Assembly (NCBI GenBank): GCA_016927595.1
Contig: JAFGMI010000024.1
Span: forward strand, 115,838-179,837
DNA from: Melioribacteraceae bacterium
Lineage (GTDB): Bacteria; Bacteroidota; Ignavibacteria; Ignavibacteriales; Melioribacteraceae
Direction of reading: 5' to 3'
DNA length: 64,000 nt
In this document: positions 47,215 to 57,830 of the stretch, one piece after another
Layout of the letters: every line of letters begins with the position of its first letter
Position numbering within the stretch: position 1 is the first letter of the stretch
Translations under genes and position numbers: made by a program
The notes under the pieces: generated by a model
What the model was told of the DNA's origin: nothing
Seen by the model: only the letters and a program-made list of their open reading frames with translations
The model's database searches: none

Positions 47215-48240
47215 ATGGGAATTTTCGACTTTCTATCGACAGATGTTGCAATTGATTTAGGCACAGCCAACACCCTTATTTTTATTAAGGGTAAAGGGAT
47301 AGTTCTTAATGAACCTTCGATAGTCGCCTTCGACCGCAACACAAAAAAAATCATTGCACTCGGCAATAAAGCCAAGGAAATGCAGGGAAGAGAACACAGA
47401 CAGATACGGATTTCCAGACCGATGAGAGATGGTGTGATCGCTGATTTTGAAATTGCCGAAGGTATGATCAGAGCATTCATTAAAAAAGTTAGTACGGGAG
47501 CGTTTTCTAGCCGTAGAATTGTTGTAGCTATACCAAGCGGAGTTACTGAAGTCGAAAAACGCGCTGTGAGAGACAGCGCCGAACATGCCGGTGCAAAGGA
47601 AGTCCATTTAATTGCCGAACCTATGGCAGCCGCAATAGGTATCGGAATTGATGTTGAGGCTCCTGCCGGGAATATGATCATTGACATCGGCGGAGGCACT
47701 ACTGAAATCGCAGTAATTGCACTTGCAGGAATTGTGAACGAAGAATCTGTGAGAATTGCCGGTGATGAAATGAATAATGCCATCATGCAATTCTTCAAAA
47801 AAAATTATAACCTCCTGATCGGGGAACGAACGGCGGAATCAATCAAGTGTGAAGTCGGTTCGGCTGTCCCGCTGAAAGAAGAAATTACCATACAGGTTAA
47901 AGGTCGTGACCTGGTTGGAGGTATACCCAAAACGGCAGAGGTTAGTTCGGTGGAAATCAGAGAAGCTCTGAATGAAAACATTTCTCAGATTGTTGAAGCT
48001 GTTAAACAAACTCTGGAAAGAACTCCGCCTGAATTATCGGCTGATATACTTGACAGGGGTGTAATGCTTACCGGCGGTGGAGCTCTTCTTAAGGGACTTG
48101 ATGAACGAATCAGAATGGAAACGAATCTGCCGGTTCATGTTGCAGACGATCCTCTTACTGCTGTTGTAAGAGGCGCAGGAAAGTCCGTTGAGAACATTAA
48201 TAAATACCAGAAGGTATTCATTCGTAAAAGAAGCTATTAA
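47215..48240 (+). CDS. mreB: MreB, rod-shape-determining actin homologue
   Basis: MreB polymerises on the inner membrane and directs the elongasome. The actin-fold nucleotide motifs are visible: VAIDLGTANTLIF (phosphate 1), IIDIGGGTTEIAVIA (phosphate 2) and MLTGGGALLKGLDE (adenosine). RIVVAIPSGVTEVEKRAV is MreB-specific. The 341 residues are typical. It heads the mreB-mreC-mreD-mrdA-rodA series and overlaps mreC by one base (TAATG). Confidence 0.97.
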   Translation: MGIFDFLSTDVAIDLGTANTLIFIKGKGIVLNEPSIVAFDRNTKKIIALGNKAKEMQGREHRQIRISRPMRDGVIADFEIAEGMIRAFIKKVSTGAFSSRRIVVAIPSGVTEVEKRAVRDSAEHAGAKEVHLIAEPMAAAIGIGIDVEAPAGNMIIDIGGGTTEIAVIALAGIVNEESVRIAGDEMNNAIMQFFKKNYNLLIGERTAESIKCEVGSAVPLKEEITIQVKGRDLVGGIPKTAEVSSVEIREALNENISQIVEAVKQTLERTPPELSADILDRGVMLTGGGALLKGLDERIRMETNLPVHVADDPLTAVVRGAGKSVENINKYQKVFIRKRSY

Positions 48241-49064
48241 TGAAATCGGGATTGATGAGATACCTGAATAGTTTTAAGCAGTATATCTTACTTGCTTTGC
48301 TATTGCTGCTCTCTTTATTTCTTATATCGACAAATAAAAATCACGCCGTAAAAAATATTCAATCAATATTATTTGGGAACTTTGCTCTGATCAATTATTC
48401 GGTCAGAAGCCTTTTCAGCAAGCAGGAATCGGATGAACTGCTTGATCAGAGAAAACTGAATGCCGAACTTATGCTTGAGAATACTCTTATGAAATCAAGA
48501 ATTCAGGAGGATAATACTCTCAGAGATATGCTTGATTTTAAAAAATACGTTGAATATCCGTTATTTGCTGCACAGGTCATTTCTAAAACCGGATCGATAT
48601 TTAAAGGGCAATTCATAATTGATGCAGGATCGAGTTCAGGAATAAAGAATGGGATGCCGGTATTAACAGCCAAAGGACTTGTTGGTGTTGTAACCGGTGT
48701 GTCAGATGAATTTTCAGTTATAGATCATCTTTTCAACAGTCAACTTAATGTGGCTGTAAAAATAGTTGAAACGAATATTGAAGGTATCCTGAACTGGAAC
48801 GGCAGTGAACTGATCATACGAAATATTCCTACGACATATGATATCAGACCAGGGTTTCAGATTGTTACATCAGACTTCAGTACAATATTTCCTCCGAAAA
48901 TAAATGTAGGAAGCGTACTCTTAGTAAAGTCGAGCGTCGCAGGTGTACTAAGCGAAGTTGTGATCGATCCCGGAGAAGATATCGGTTCGGTCGGAACTGT
49001 TTTCGTTATGCTGATTGAAAATATAACCAGCTTATCGGATGTTGATATAATCCAAAACGATTAA
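48240..49064 (+). CDS. mreC: MreC, rod-shape-determining protein
   Basis: The 274-residue protein has one N-terminal membrane segment (about residues 14-30), a coiled-coil stretch (ELLDQRKLNAELMLENTLMK) and a periplasmic beta-barrel region with the family motif GSSSGIKNGMPVLTAKGLVGVV. MreC links MreB to PBP2 and RodA in the periplasm. Its position between mreB and mreD confirms the call. Confidence 0.94.
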   Translation: MKSGLMRYLNSFKQYILLALLLLLSLFLISTNKNHAVKNIQSILFGNFALINYSVRSLFSKQESDELLDQRKLNAELMLENTLMKSRIQEDNTLRDMLDFKKYVEYPLFAAQVISKTGSIFKGQFIIDAGSSSGIKNGMPVLTAKGLVGVVTGVSDEFSVIDHLFNSQLNVAVKIVETNIEGILNWNGSELIIRNIPTTYDIRPGFQIVTSDFSTIFPPKINVGSVLLVKSSVAGVLSEVVIDPGEDIGSVGTVFVMLIENITSLSDVDIIQND

Positions 49065-49072
49065 GGTGTAAT

Positions 49073-49546
49073 TTGAAATTTGTATACACATTAATTATTT
49101 TTTTCGTACTCGTTGTCGTTCAGCTTACTATTATTCCATTCTTCAGCATAAGTTATTTCAGACCTGATTTAATAAGTATTTTGGTAAGTGTCTTTGCTAT
49201 CCGTTTCGGAAGTATTATGGGCATGTCGAATGGGTTTGTATTGGGATTATTATTTGATTTAATTTCAGGTGGAATTATCGGGCTTTCGAGCTTTTCAAAA
49301 ACCGTCAACGGTTTTATTGCCGGGCAGTTTTCAAGGGAAAAACGCGAGGAAGAAAGTGTAAATTTTATGAAGGTAATTTTAATAATTCTTCTCTGTTCTT
49401 CTCTTGATAATTTTTTCTATACTTACTTAAGCGGAAGTTCACTTAATGTAAATGTGTTTGAAATTCTTTTACTTTATGGTCTGATGCCAGGACTCTATAC
49501 CTCGCTGCTGGCTTTACCGTTGTTTTTAATAAAAGAAAGAATATAA
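49073..49546 (+). CDS. mreD: MreD, rod-shape-determining membrane protein
   Basis: A 157-residue polytopic protein with about five hydrophobic segments and the family-like FRPDLISILVSVFAIRFG and GFVLGLLFDLISGGIIGLSS segments. TTG start 8 bases after mreC. Sequence conservation in this family is low, so operon position between mreC and the PBP2 gene carries much of the weight. Confidence 0.88.
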   Translation: MKFVYTLIIFFVLVVVQLTIIPFFSISYFRPDLISILVSVFAIRFGSIMGMSNGFVLGLLFDLISGGIIGLSSFSKTVNGFIAGQFSREKREEESVNFMKVILIILLCSSLDNFFYTYLSGSSLNVNVFEILLLYGLMPGLYTSLLALPLFLIKERI

Positions 49547-49547
49547 A

Positions 49548-51329
49548 ATGACTGATGAATATTTTGGTTCATATATAAGAAAAGATATTATACTCTACAG
49601 TCTTATAGTATTGTTTGGTCTATTTACTTTCCGCCTGTTCAAGATGCAGATTCTGGATAATCCCATTTACAAAGAAAAATCAGAAGAGAACAGTATTAAA
49701 GCTGTTACTGTTGATGCTCCGAGAGGGGTGCTGTACGACAGGAATTTTAAGTATTTAGTTTCAAATAAACCATCTTATTCTCTTGAACTGATCCCAGAAA
49801 ATTTCAGTTTTGCAAATATAGGTTTTATTGAGTACGGGATAAGTTTAGATTCAGGCTTCGTCTCAAATGCTTTAGCTAATCAGAAAAATATCCCCGCACA
49901 TATTCCCAGGAAAATAATTGAGAACCTCAGCACACCATCTATAGCCTGGATTGAAGAGAACAAACGAAATATTCCGGGTATATATCTTACAGTAGATCTG
50001 CAGAGGGATTATTCATTCGGGATTAGGGGATCGCATATTTTCGGTTACATCAAGGAAATTGATTCGCGCAGATTCAAGGAGATGAAGGATGAATATGACC
50101 TTGGAGATTTTATCGGGTACAGTGGAATAGAGAAAACATATGAAAAATATCTCAGAGGAGAAAAAGGGTTTGAATTTTTCGTAGTCGATGCACAGCAGCA
50201 TAAGAAAGGAAGATATGAAAATGGTACAAACGATATTAAACCGGTGAAAGGCAATGATCTGGTACTAACAATTGATAAAGAAGTGCAGAAGAAAGCAGAA
50301 GAATTATTCCGCGACAAGAGCGGTGCTTTGGTAGCAATAGAACCAAGCACAGGCGAGGTGCTGGCGCTTGTAAGTGCACCGGACTATGATCTCGGGCAAT
50401 TATCTTCAGTTACATCAAATAAAGTCTGGAATGAACTATCTACAGACGGTAATAAACCGTTATTTAACAGAGCTACAATGTCAAGTAATCCTCCAGGGTC
50501 TCCATTTAAGATTATTACTGCTATAGCAGCATTGGAAGAAGGTATTATTGACCCGAGTTTTACTTATGTATGTCAGGGTGGTTATCAATTTGGGGACCGG
50601 TTTTTCAAATGCACTCATGTGCATGGTAAAATGAATCTGATACAGGCAATCGAGCATTCCTGCAACACATACTTCTACCAGCTGATATTAAAAATCGGAT
50701 TGGAAAAGTGGGTTAAAGTTGCAAAAGAATTCGGTTTTGGTGAAAAAACAAAAATCGATATAAGTGAAGAATCGAACGGATTGCTTCCTGATGCGGACTA
50801 TTTTGACAGAACGTACGGAAAGGGGAAATGGACAAGCGGTTATCTGATAAGTCTTGCAATCGGACAAGGGGATATTATATCAACACCGCTGCAACTGGCT
50901 AAGTATACTTGTCTTCTTGCAAATATGGGACGATCTTATCAACCTCATATCGTAAAAGGTTATATCGATCATGAAAACAGTTACGTGCCTTTATCTTTCC
51001 CTGAAATTAAGGCAGATATCTCAGAAAACACATTAAAAGTTGTGCGCGAAGGGATGAGGCGAGTTGTTAATGGTGAAGGGACGGCAACGAATATAAAAAT
51101 GAAGGAATTTGAAATATCGGGGAAAACTGGTACAGCACAGAATCCGCATGGAGAAGATCACGCTATTTTTATTGCATTTGCTCCTTACGACAACCCGAAA
51201 ATTGCAGTATCGGTGATTGTTGAGAATGTTGGTTTCGGAAGTACTCATGCTGCACCTGTTGCCAAGGAAATAATCAAAACCTATTTATTGAAAAATGTAC
51301 CGGATGAAAATTTGGCTTCGCTTAAATAA
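49548..51329 (+). CDS. mrdA: MrdA, penicillin-binding protein 2 (transpeptidase)
   Basis: This class B PBP of 593 residues has one N-terminal membrane segment, a dimerisation domain (APRGVLYDRNFKYLVSN) and a transpeptidase domain with the active-site serine in SNPPGSPFKII, the EHSCNTYF triad and SGKTGTAQNPHGED. It cross-links peptidoglycan during cell elongation together with RodA, encoded 13 bases downstream. Confidence 0.96.
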   Translation: MTDEYFGSYIRKDIILYSLIVLFGLFTFRLFKMQILDNPIYKEKSEENSIKAVTVDAPRGVLYDRNFKYLVSNKPSYSLELIPENFSFANIGFIEYGISLDSGFVSNALANQKNIPAHIPRKIIENLSTPSIAWIEENKRNIPGIYLTVDLQRDYSFGIRGSHIFGYIKEIDSRRFKEMKDEYDLGDFIGYSGIEKTYEKYLRGEKGFEFFVVDAQQHKKGRYENGTNDIKPVKGNDLVLTIDKEVQKKAEELFRDKSGALVAIEPSTGEVLALVSAPDYDLGQLSSVTSNKVWNELSTDGNKPLFNRATMSSNPPGSPFKIITAIAALEEGIIDPSFTYVCQGGYQFGDRFFKCTHVHGKMNLIQAIEHSCNTYFYQLILKIGLEKWVKVAKEFGFGEKTKIDISEESNGLLPDADYFDRTYGKGKWTSGYLISLAIGQGDIISTPLQLAKYTCLLANMGRSYQPHIVKGYIDHENSYVPLSFPEIKADISENTLKVVREGMRRVVNGEGTATNIKMKEFEISGKTGTAQNPHGEDHAIFIAFAPYDNPKIAVSVIVENVGFGSTHAAPVAKEIIKTYLLKNVPDENLASLK

Positions 51330-51342
51330 AAATTTTAGTTAG

Positions 51343-52572
51343 ATGAAAATTAATTACAACCTTCAGGATAAATTCGATTTTTCCATTTTCATCCCTCTTT
51401 TGGGATTGGTACTGCTGGGATTATTGGCGGTGTACAGTTCTACATACGAAAATTCATCCGCTTCTAATAATTTCGAGAGACAATTTATATTCACAGTTAT
51501 TTCGTTTGTTATTTTTTTCGTAATTTATTTTTTGCCTTCTCATACTTTCAGAATTACTGCAACGCCTATCTACATATTATCGCAAATTCTGTTGATCGCA
51601 GTCCTTATTATCGGCAGGGTTACAAAAGGTGCGAAGAGCTGGCTCGATGTTGGTTTTGTAGGTTTTCAGCCTTCAGAATTCGCGAAAGTGGGGTTGATTC
51701 TGTTTCTTGCATATTGGTTGTCGCATAAAAAGCATGATATTAATAATTTCAAAGAATTACTTTCTGCAGTCGGTATCGGGTTTATTCCAATAATTCTTAT
51801 TATACTGGAACCCGACATGGGCACAGCAATTGTTTTTGTGGTGATTACTTTAGTTATGATTTTCTGGAGTGGAATAGATTTATTCGGACTTTTTGCAGTC
51901 CTTTCACCCGGAATAGCTGTTTTCGCTTCTTTATTCGGAATTGTTTATTTCATGATCACACTATTTTTAATACTGCTTGTTTTAATTTCGTTCCGAAGGG
52001 ATTTATTCTTAAGCACTACTATCTTTGTAGTTAATATAGCTGCCGGCTTCGTTTTCGAAATCGCTTATAAATTTTTAAGACCTCATCAGCAGCGTAGAAT
52101 TGAATCATTTATTGACCCGTATTCCGATCCGCTTGGTTCGGGTTACAATGCAATCCAGGCAAAAGTGGCTATTGGTTCGGGCGGTCTGCTGGGTAAAGGA
52201 TTTTTAGAAGGCAATCAGACGCAGTTGAGATTTATTCCCGAACAGTGGACGGATTTCATATTTTGTGTTATTGGTGAGGAATTCGGTTTTATTGGCAGTC
52301 TGCTGGTACTTATTCTTTTTCTAATTTTGTTCATGCGATTAATTAATTTAAGTCAGATTACAAAGGATAAATTCAGCAGTTTGATAGTTGTTGGGATTAT
52401 ATCACTGATTGCTACGCATTTTACAATAAATATCGGTATGAATCTGGGTATTACACCTGTTATCGGTCTACCGTTACCTTTTTTAAGCTATGGTGGCAGT
52501 TCATTGCTTGTTAACATAAGTCTGATAGCAGTGGCACTAAATATATATCGTAATCGTAAATATTCAGGATGA
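51343..52572 (+). CDS. rodA: RodA, SEDS-family peptidoglycan polymerase
   Basis: A 409-residue protein with about ten membrane segments. SEDS motifs: [30 protein letters not shown] [14 protein letters not shown], the large extracytoplasmic loop with [34 protein letters not shown] with the conserved glutamate, and [15 protein letters not shown]. It polymerises glycan strands with PBP2. It overlaps pyrF by four bases. Confidence 0.96.
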   Translation: MKINYNLQDKFDFSIFIPLLGLVLLGLLAVYSSTYENSSASNNFERQFIFTVISFVIFFVIYFLPSHTFRITATPIYILSQILLIAVLIIGRVTKGAKSWLDVGFVGFQPSEFAKVGLILFLAYWLSHKKHDINNFKELLSAVGIGFIPIILIILEPDMGTAIVFVVITLVMIFWSGIDLFGLFAVLSPGIAVFASLFGIVYFMITLFLILLVLISFRRDLFLSTTIFVVNIAAGFVFEIAYKFLRPHQQRRIESFIDPYSDPLGSGYNAIQAKVAIGSGGLLGKGFLEGNQTQLRFIPEQWTDFIFCVIGEEFGFIGSLLVLILFLILFMRLINLSQITKDKFSSLIVVGIISLIATHFTINIGMNLGITPVIGLPLPFLSYGGSSLLVNISLIAVALNIYRNRKYSG

Positions 52573-53393
52573 AAAAGTACATGACGGCAGAGGAAAAATT
52601 ACTGAGGAAGATAGAGCAGCATAAACATATCTGTGTCGGTCTCGATACAGATATTAGTAAAATTCCCGATCATTTAAAGCGCGATGAAAACGGTGTGTTC
52701 AATTTCAACAAAGAAATTATAGAACAGACAGTATCGGAGGTTTGTGCCTACAAGATAAACCTTGCATTTTATGAGAAGGATGGGAAAAAAGGATTTGAGG
52801 AACTGGAAAAAACTCTTGAGGTAATTCCTGATGATATTTTTGTTATCGGAGATGCTAAGAGGGGAGATATTGGAAACACTTCGCAAATGTATGCGGAATC
52901 CTTGTATGGTCACTTTAAGTTTGATTCTGTAACGCTCAATCCGTATATGGGATATGATTCATTACAGCCATTTTTAAATTATTCTGAAAAAATAAATTTC
53001 ATACTTGCATTAACTTCGAATCCCGGATCAAATGATTTTGAAAAGCAGAGACTGGCTGGCGGAGAATATCTTTATAACCTCGTTATTAAGAAAGCTCAGG
53101 AATGGAACAGCAAAAAGAATGTTGGAATTGTATTCGGAGCCACAAATCCAACAGAACTTGAAACAACAATAAATTCATTCGGAAATTTGTGGGTGTTGCT
53201 TCCCGGAATTGGTGCTCAGGGAGGAAATCTTGAAAGGATTGTTTCGGTATTTTGCCGGGCTAAAAATTCAAACTTTATTATAAACATAAGCCGTGCTATT
53301 ATCTTTGCCGAAAATTCCAGGAACTTTGCCTCAGCTGCCACAGAAAAATTAGCCGACTTTAATACGCAGATCCTGGATTCATTAAATATTTAA
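52569..53393 (+). CDS. pyrF: PyrF, orotidine 5'-phosphate decarboxylase (type 2)
   Basis: PyrF decarboxylates OMP to UMP. The 274 residues and the motifs [27 protein letters not shown], the catalytic [16 protein letters not shown] and [16 protein letters not shown] match the longer type 2 family. It overlaps rodA by four bases, an unusual coupling of pyrimidine synthesis to the elongation operon. The 114-base gap that follows has a GTACTT-TAATT-AAGTAC hairpin without a T-run. Confidence 0.95.
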   Translation: MKKYMTAEEKLLRKIEQHKHICVGLDTDISKIPDHLKRDENGVFNFNKEIIEQTVSEVCAYKINLAFYEKDGKKGFEELEKTLEVIPDDIFVIGDAKRGDIGNTSQMYAESLYGHFKFDSVTLNPYMGYDSLQPFLNYSEKINFILALTSNPGSNDFEKQRLAGGEYLYNLVIKKAQEWNSKKNVGIVFGATNPTELETTINSFGNLWVLLPGIGAQGGNLERIVSVFCRAKNSNFIINISRAIIFAENSRNFASAATEKLADFNTQILDSLNI

Positions 53394-53507
53394 AAGATAA
53401 TAGCATCTGTTTTAGAGAAACATTATATTTCTATAGGAATTGTTTCAACAAAGAAATAAATATCTGTACTTTAATTAAGTACTGAATCATCCGGCATTGA
53501 GGGCTCT

Positions 53508-54983
53508 ATGCGGATCACTCCAAAAATTTACGAAACCAAACTTCACAAGATATGGCTGTCACAGGATTTTAAATCACAGCTTCAAACATTATCGGGAGAA
53601 GACGTGGCTGTTCTTGATACCGGGGCGCTGAATGAGGATACAGCCGGACCGGACTTCAAAAATGCCCGTGTCAGAATTGGGAATCTGGTTTATGTCGGGG
53701 ATATAGAAATTGACTGCGATTACGGCAACTGGAAGAATCATGGTCATAATATTGATAATAAACATAACAAAGTAATACTTCACGCAAGTCTCACCAATAA
53801 AAGTAACCAGCATTATGTTTATACAAAAGATGGAAGAAGAGTTCCGACAATATGTCTTTCGCATTATATAGACACAAGTATGTTTTCACAGCTTGAAAAC
53901 AATGCAGAACAGGAAACTGACAATAATAAAATAAGATGTGCACACCTGGCCGGAGATATTAATGTTCACATAAAAAAGAAATTTATAGCCAGCCTGGGAA
54001 TGGAGCGTTTTCAAAAGAAATGCAGCCGTATACAGTATAGGTATAAGGAGTTACTTTACCTGAAAATGATGAAACTAAAAGAGCCTGTTATACATTACGA
54101 TATGAAAGAAGATCTCGACAGGAAGGAGTTTAAGAAGGAAGAGTATCGCAGTGCTGATATATGGCAGCAGGTTCTGTATGAGTTTGTTTTTGAAGCCTTG
54201 GGATATTCGAAAAATAAAAGCATAATGTTAAGGCTGGCTCAGAGCGCCGATATTCAGTTTTTTAAAAAACTCGGTAATGATGATGATACAATGAACCGTA
54301 TTGAATGTGCGCTGTTCAATATCAGTGGATTGATTCCAGGTAATAATGAAACTAATCTGAAATCCGATTCTTCATACGTGATTAAGCTGCTGAATGATTG
54401 GGATATTATTAAGAGAATTTATGACGGTTTACTTTTTAATAACAGCGACTGGCAATATTTTAAATTACGACCGCAGAATTTTCCGACAATAAGAATTGCC
54501 GGGGGTCTCGTATTCCTTGAATCTTTACTGTTTGATAATTTGGTCAGCAGTATCGTAAAAAAGTTTAGGGAAATTCGGAACCTGAATGTATTAATTAATT
54601 CCATAAGATCTTTGTTTGTTATCAAAAGCAGGGGATTCTGGCAGCATCATTATGTATTTGAGCAAAGATCTAAAGACGATATAAAATACTTTGTGGGAGC
54701 ATCACGCGCTGATGAAATTGTTGTAAATGTTATACTCCCATTCTTCGCCGCTTATTTTGAATGTTTCGGCGAGGAGGAACTTGCAAAGAAAGTTCTTAAA
54801 GTCTACAATATATACGATCAACGTTCGGAAAATAAAATTGTAAGAGAGGTTGCCGAGGCTTTGTCTGTAGAATATTTTCTGAAAAAGACGGTACTTACCC
54901 AGGGTATGTTAGAACTATTCAGAAATTTCTGTTCGAAAAAAAGATGTCTTGAATGTGAAATAGGTAAAATTATTTTTAATTGA
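53508..54983 (+). CDS. DUF2851-family protein
   Basis: The 491-residue protein matches the DUF2851 family common in Bacteroidota. It has an N-terminal KIYETKLHKIWLSQDF block, GPDFKNARVRIGNLVYVGDIE followed by DYGNWKNHGHNIDNKHNKVI, which suggests a nuclease-like beta-sheet core with acidic and histidine residues, a helical middle, and a C-terminal CSKKRCLEC cysteine motif that could bind metal. Function is uncharacterised. It is convergent with the DUF151 gene, six bases apart. Confidence 0.85.
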   Translation: MRITPKIYETKLHKIWLSQDFKSQLQTLSGEDVAVLDTGALNEDTAGPDFKNARVRIGNLVYVGDIEIDCDYGNWKNHGHNIDNKHNKVILHASLTNKSNQHYVYTKDGRRVPTICLSHYIDTSMFSQLENNAEQETDNNKIRCAHLAGDINVHIKKKFIASLGMERFQKKCSRIQYRYKELLYLKMMKLKEPVIHYDMKEDLDRKEFKKEEYRSADIWQQVLYEFVFEALGYSKNKSIMLRLAQSADIQFFKKLGNDDDTMNRIECALFNISGLIPGNNETNLKSDSSYVIKLLNDWDIIKRIYDGLLFNNSDWQYFKLRPQNFPTIRIAGGLVFLESLLFDNLVSSIVKKFREIRNLNVLINSIRSLFVIKSRGFWQHHYVFEQRSKDDIKYFVGASRADEIVVNVILPFFAAYFECFGEEELAKKVLKVYNIYDQRSENKIVREVAEALSVEYFLKKTVLTQGMLELFRNFCSKKRCLECEIGKIIFN

Positions 54984-54989
54984 TTTCAC

Positions 54990-55598
54990 TCAGTTCTGGC
55001 TGGAACCCCTTTCGATTTTATTAATTTCATCGCGCAATCTGGCAGCACGTTCGTAATCTTCCTTTTCAATAGCTTCTCTTAACTGATCTTTCAATCCTGC
55101 AATTTTGGTTTCTTTCGATTTGGGTTTACTATCGATCTCTTGTTCCGATTCAATTTCATCGCCAAAATCAAAACTTGCAGCATCCTCACTACTTGGAACA
55201 AATCCAGCAGATTCCATCACTTCTTCAGCAACATAAATCGGTGATCCGGTTCTAACTGCGAGTGCGATTGCGTCACTTGGCCTGGAGTCGATAAAATTTT
55301 CAAGCGATGATATCTCAACCACGATTTTGGCGTAAAAAGTATTTTCCCTTAATTCATCAATCACTATTTCGGTAACAACAGCACTTAAATTATCGACGAA
55401 AGTTTTTAGCAGGTCATGTGTAAGAGGACGAGGCGGTTTGATACCCTCCAATTCCATAGCAATAGCTTGTGCTTCGAAAGATCCTATTATTATCGGCAGC
55501 CTTCTGTTACCATAGGTTTCCTTTAATAGCAATGCGTAAGCACCGCCAGCCGAAGGACTGGCGGATAATCCTAATATTTCGACCTGTACTTTATTCAA
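54990..55598 (-). CDS. DUF151 bifunctional-nuclease-family protein with UVR tail
   Basis: A 202-residue protein. Residues about 1-135 form the DUF151/BFN domain ([60 protein letters not shown]). After an acidic, lysine-rich linker comes a C-terminal UVR-like helix pair ([20 protein letters not shown]), as found in UvrB, UvrC and ClpC-associated proteins. The biochemical activity in bacteria is not well defined; nuclease activity is reported for plant relatives. It precedes nothing on its strand before the convergent DUF2851 gene and follows etfA by 10 bases. Confidence 0.88.
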   Translation of the reverse strand: MNKVQVEILGLSASPSAGGAYALLLKETYGNRRLPIIIGSFEAQAIAMELEGIKPPRPLTHDLLKTFVDNLSAVVTEIVIDELRENTFYAKIVVEISSLENFIDSRPSDAIALAVRTGSPIYVAEEVMESAGFVPSSEDAASFDFGDEIESEQEIDSKPKSKETKIAGLKDQLREAIEKEDYERAARLRDEINKIERGSSQN

Positions 55599-55608
55599 TT
55601 TACTGCTC

Positions 55609-56580
55609 TTAATTTTCTTTTAATCTTTTAAGTTCACTTATCAAAGGCGGTAATATTTCAAATGCATCACCTGCAATTCCATAATCTGCTATTTGAAATA
55701 TCGGTGCATCTTTATCCTTATTAATTGCTACAATAAACTTCGATGATCTCATTCCTGCAATATGCTGAATTGCACCGGAAATACCCACCGCAATATACAA
55801 ATTTGGAGAGACAGTTTTACCCGTTTGTCCTACCTGCTCGGAATGAGGTCTCCAGCCTGCATCAACAACAGCTCTTGATGCGCCGTGTGCGGCTCCGATT
55901 ACATCTGCAAGTTCTTCAATAAGATGAAAATTTTCGGGACCTTTCAAACCTCTACCGCCCGATACAATTTTATCAGCTTCGGCAACATCGAGTTTACCTT
56001 CAGATTTTTTGATCTCGATTACTTTTTCCCGCAGGTCCAATTCGCCGGCTTCTTTAGTCACGACTTCAGCACTATCTGATCCGGGTTCACCGGCATTAAA
56101 GACGTTAGGCCTGATTGTAATGACTTTTTTCTCCGGCTTTAATTTTACAGCTGTGAGTGCTTTACCAGCATAAACAGGTCTCGTAAAGATTATTTCACTT
56201 CCTTCAACCTTATAATCAACCACATCAACAGCTATTGCGGAGCCGGTTTTAACAGCTATTCTAGGCGCAATATCCTTACCGAGAGCCGTATTACTTATTA
56301 CAATTATTTCGGCTCCCAATTCATTTGCAAAATCAGAAACGATTTTTGAGTAAGCACTGGAAGAATAATTTTCCAGGAGCTCATTCTTATAATGAGTTAC
56401 TTTATTAATTCCAAAGCCACCCACCTTTGACAAGCCGTCAATATTATTGCCGATGGTTACTGCTTCGGCTTCCATGCCTAATGCTGAGGCAACTTCAGCA
56501 CCGAATTTAACGACTTGCAGTGCAGCATTTTTAATACTGCCGTTACGCTGTTCGAGAAACACTAAAACCTTTTTTGCCAT
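55609..56580 (-). CDS. etfA: EtfA, electron transfer flavoprotein alpha subunit
   Basis: EtfA binds the redox FAD of the ETF heterodimer, which accepts electrons from acyl-CoA dehydrogenases. The N-terminal domain starts [20 protein letters not shown]. The C-terminal FAD domain has [60 protein letters not shown] and the signature [20 protein letters not shown]. The 323 residues are full length. It is transcribed after etfB with a 10-base gap. Confidence 0.96.
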   Translation of the reverse strand: MAKKVLVFLEQRNGSIKNAALQVVKFGAEVASALGMEAEAVTIGNNIDGLSKVGGFGINKVTHYKNELLENYSSSAYSKIVSDFANELGAEIIVISNTALGKDIAPRIAVKTGSAIAVDVVDYKVEGSEIIFTRPVYAGKALTAVKLKPEKKVITIRPNVFNAGEPGSDSAEVVTKEAGELDLREKVIEIKKSEGKLDVAEADKIVSGGRGLKGPENFHLIEELADVIGAAHGASRAVVDAGWRPHSEQVGQTGKTVSPNLYIAVGISGAIQHIAGMRSSKFIVAINKDKDAPIFQIADYGIAGDAFEILPPLISELKRLKEN

Positions 56581-56590
56581 AATTTATCCC

Positions 56591-57340
56591 TTAAATAACT
56601 TTTGCCTCTTCTTTTAATAAACGGACTAACTCAGGAACCGCAGATGCGTCCGTACCAATTATTTTGCCGGGCTGCTTCACCTGTGGTCTTTTCATCTCTG
56701 TTACTTCAGATAAATTTTCATATGTGGCAGCGGGTTTTTCTTCTATAGTTTTTTTCTTAGCTGCCATTATACCTTTCAATGAAGCATATCTTGGTTCGTT
56801 TAATCCTTTTTGTGCGGTTATTACTGCGGGTAAACTGGTCTCCACAACTTCTTTGCCGCCCTCTATCTCTCTTTCGGCTCTGATCTTTCCATCATTTATG
56901 TCTAGCGATACAACTACCGATACACAATTAAAACCCAGAATTTCTGCTGTTAGCTGACCGACAATTGAGTTGTCATAATCAACCGATTGTTTACCGAAAA
57001 AGACCAGTTCTGCACCGATATTTTTTATTTCATCTGCCAAAGCTCCAGCTACAGCAACAGAATCTCTCCAGCTATCGTCTTTAAGCAGAACAGCAGAATC
57101 AGCACCCATTGCCAGTGCTTTGCGTATTGATTCCTTATTTGCGTCACTTCCTACACTCAATATTATTACCTCACCGCCTGATTTCTCCCTGGTCTTTAAT
57201 GCTTCTTCGATGGCAAATTCATCATAAGGATTAACAACGAATGTAACTCCGTCAGGATCTATATTCTTTCCGTCCGGTCCAATACTGATTTTTGCAGCCG
57301 TATCCGGAACATGGCTTACACATACTGCTATTTTCACCAT
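56591..57340 (-). CDS. etfB: EtfB, electron transfer flavoprotein beta subunit
   Basis: EtfB pairs with EtfA and binds AMP or a second FAD. Motifs: VNPYDEFAIEEALKTREKSG, ALAMGADSAVLLKDDSW, VFFGKQSVDYDNSIVGQLTA and the signature-like VVETSLPAVITAQKGLNEPR, KGIMAAKKK. A very strong AAGGAGG lies only two bases before ATG at 57340 but five bases before the GTG one codon on (57337), so GTG may be the true start. It heads the etfBA unit, divergent from clpS. Confidence 0.95.
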   Translation of the reverse strand: MVKIAVCVSHVPDTAAKISIGPDGKNIDPDGVTFVVNPYDEFAIEEALKTREKSGGEVIILSVGSDANKESIRKALAMGADSAVLLKDDSWRDSVAVAGALADEIKNIGAELVFFGKQSVDYDNSIVGQLTAEILGFNCVSVVVSLDINDGKIRAEREIEGGKEVVETSLPAVITAQKGLNEPRYASLKGIMAAKKKTIEEKPAATYENLSEVTEMKRPQVKQPGKIIGTDASAVPELVRLLKEEAKVI

Positions 57341-57466
57341 TCCTCCTTAATTGAACAAATTTTGATTGGAAAATATAAAGTCTTATCCTAAATTCAAAAA
57401 GTATATAGATGATAATTTTATTTTCACACGATTTTTTATACATTATCCGATAATGCTTAAATAATT

Positions 57467-57754
57467 ATGTCCGAAAAAAAAACAGATGTAATATATGAGC
57501 CTATCGAGGATACTGAAACGGAAATCGGTCTTCCGTTCGATGTAATTCTTTATAATGATGATATTCACACATTTGAAGAGGTAATAAGTCAGCTCATTAA
57601 AGCTATTAGGTGCAGTTTTGAGAAAGCAAGAGATCTTACTTTTGAAGTCCATGTTAAAGGAAAAGCTCTGGTTTATACGGGTGATTTAAAGGAATGCCTG
57701 AAGGTATCAAGTATTTTACAGGAGATTGCGCTCCACACTCAGATAGTCAGCTAG
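57467..57754 (+). CDS. clpS: ClpS-like N-end-rule adaptor
   Basis: A 95-residue protein with the ClpS core: PFDVILYNDDIHTFEEVISQ corresponds to the VVLLNDDxTPMxFV motif that binds ClpA and N-degrons, and DLTFEVHVKGKALVYTGDL corresponds to the EVHxxGxAxxG stretch. The acidic N-terminal tail is short. It would deliver substrates to a ClpAP- or ClpCP-type protease; no clpA gene is adjacent. It is divergent from etfB across a 126-base gap. Confidence 0.85.
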   Translation: MSEKKTDVIYEPIEDTETEIGLPFDVILYNDDIHTFEEVISQLIKAIRCSFEKARDLTFEVHVKGKALVYTGDLKECLKVSSILQEIALHTQIVS

Positions 57755-57830
57755 AATAACAGCCAATTAGGTATAAATTAAGTAATAAATATCTATATTT
57801 AATTTCTTGTTTCATAAAATTTGGTTTCTA

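Noticed and set aside
53466..53482. GTACTT-TAATT-AAGTAC hairpin before the DUF2851 gene
   Set aside because: Only a six-base stem without a U-tract or a recognisable regulatory motif.
55543..55564. Hairpin CCGCCAG/CTGGCGG inside the DUF151 gene, similar to the tRNA-copy hairpins
   Set aside because: It encodes the SPSAGGA segment at a position where the family has a similar-length SP..G.YAL motif, so it is explained by coding sequence; a link to the elements would need genome-wide counts.
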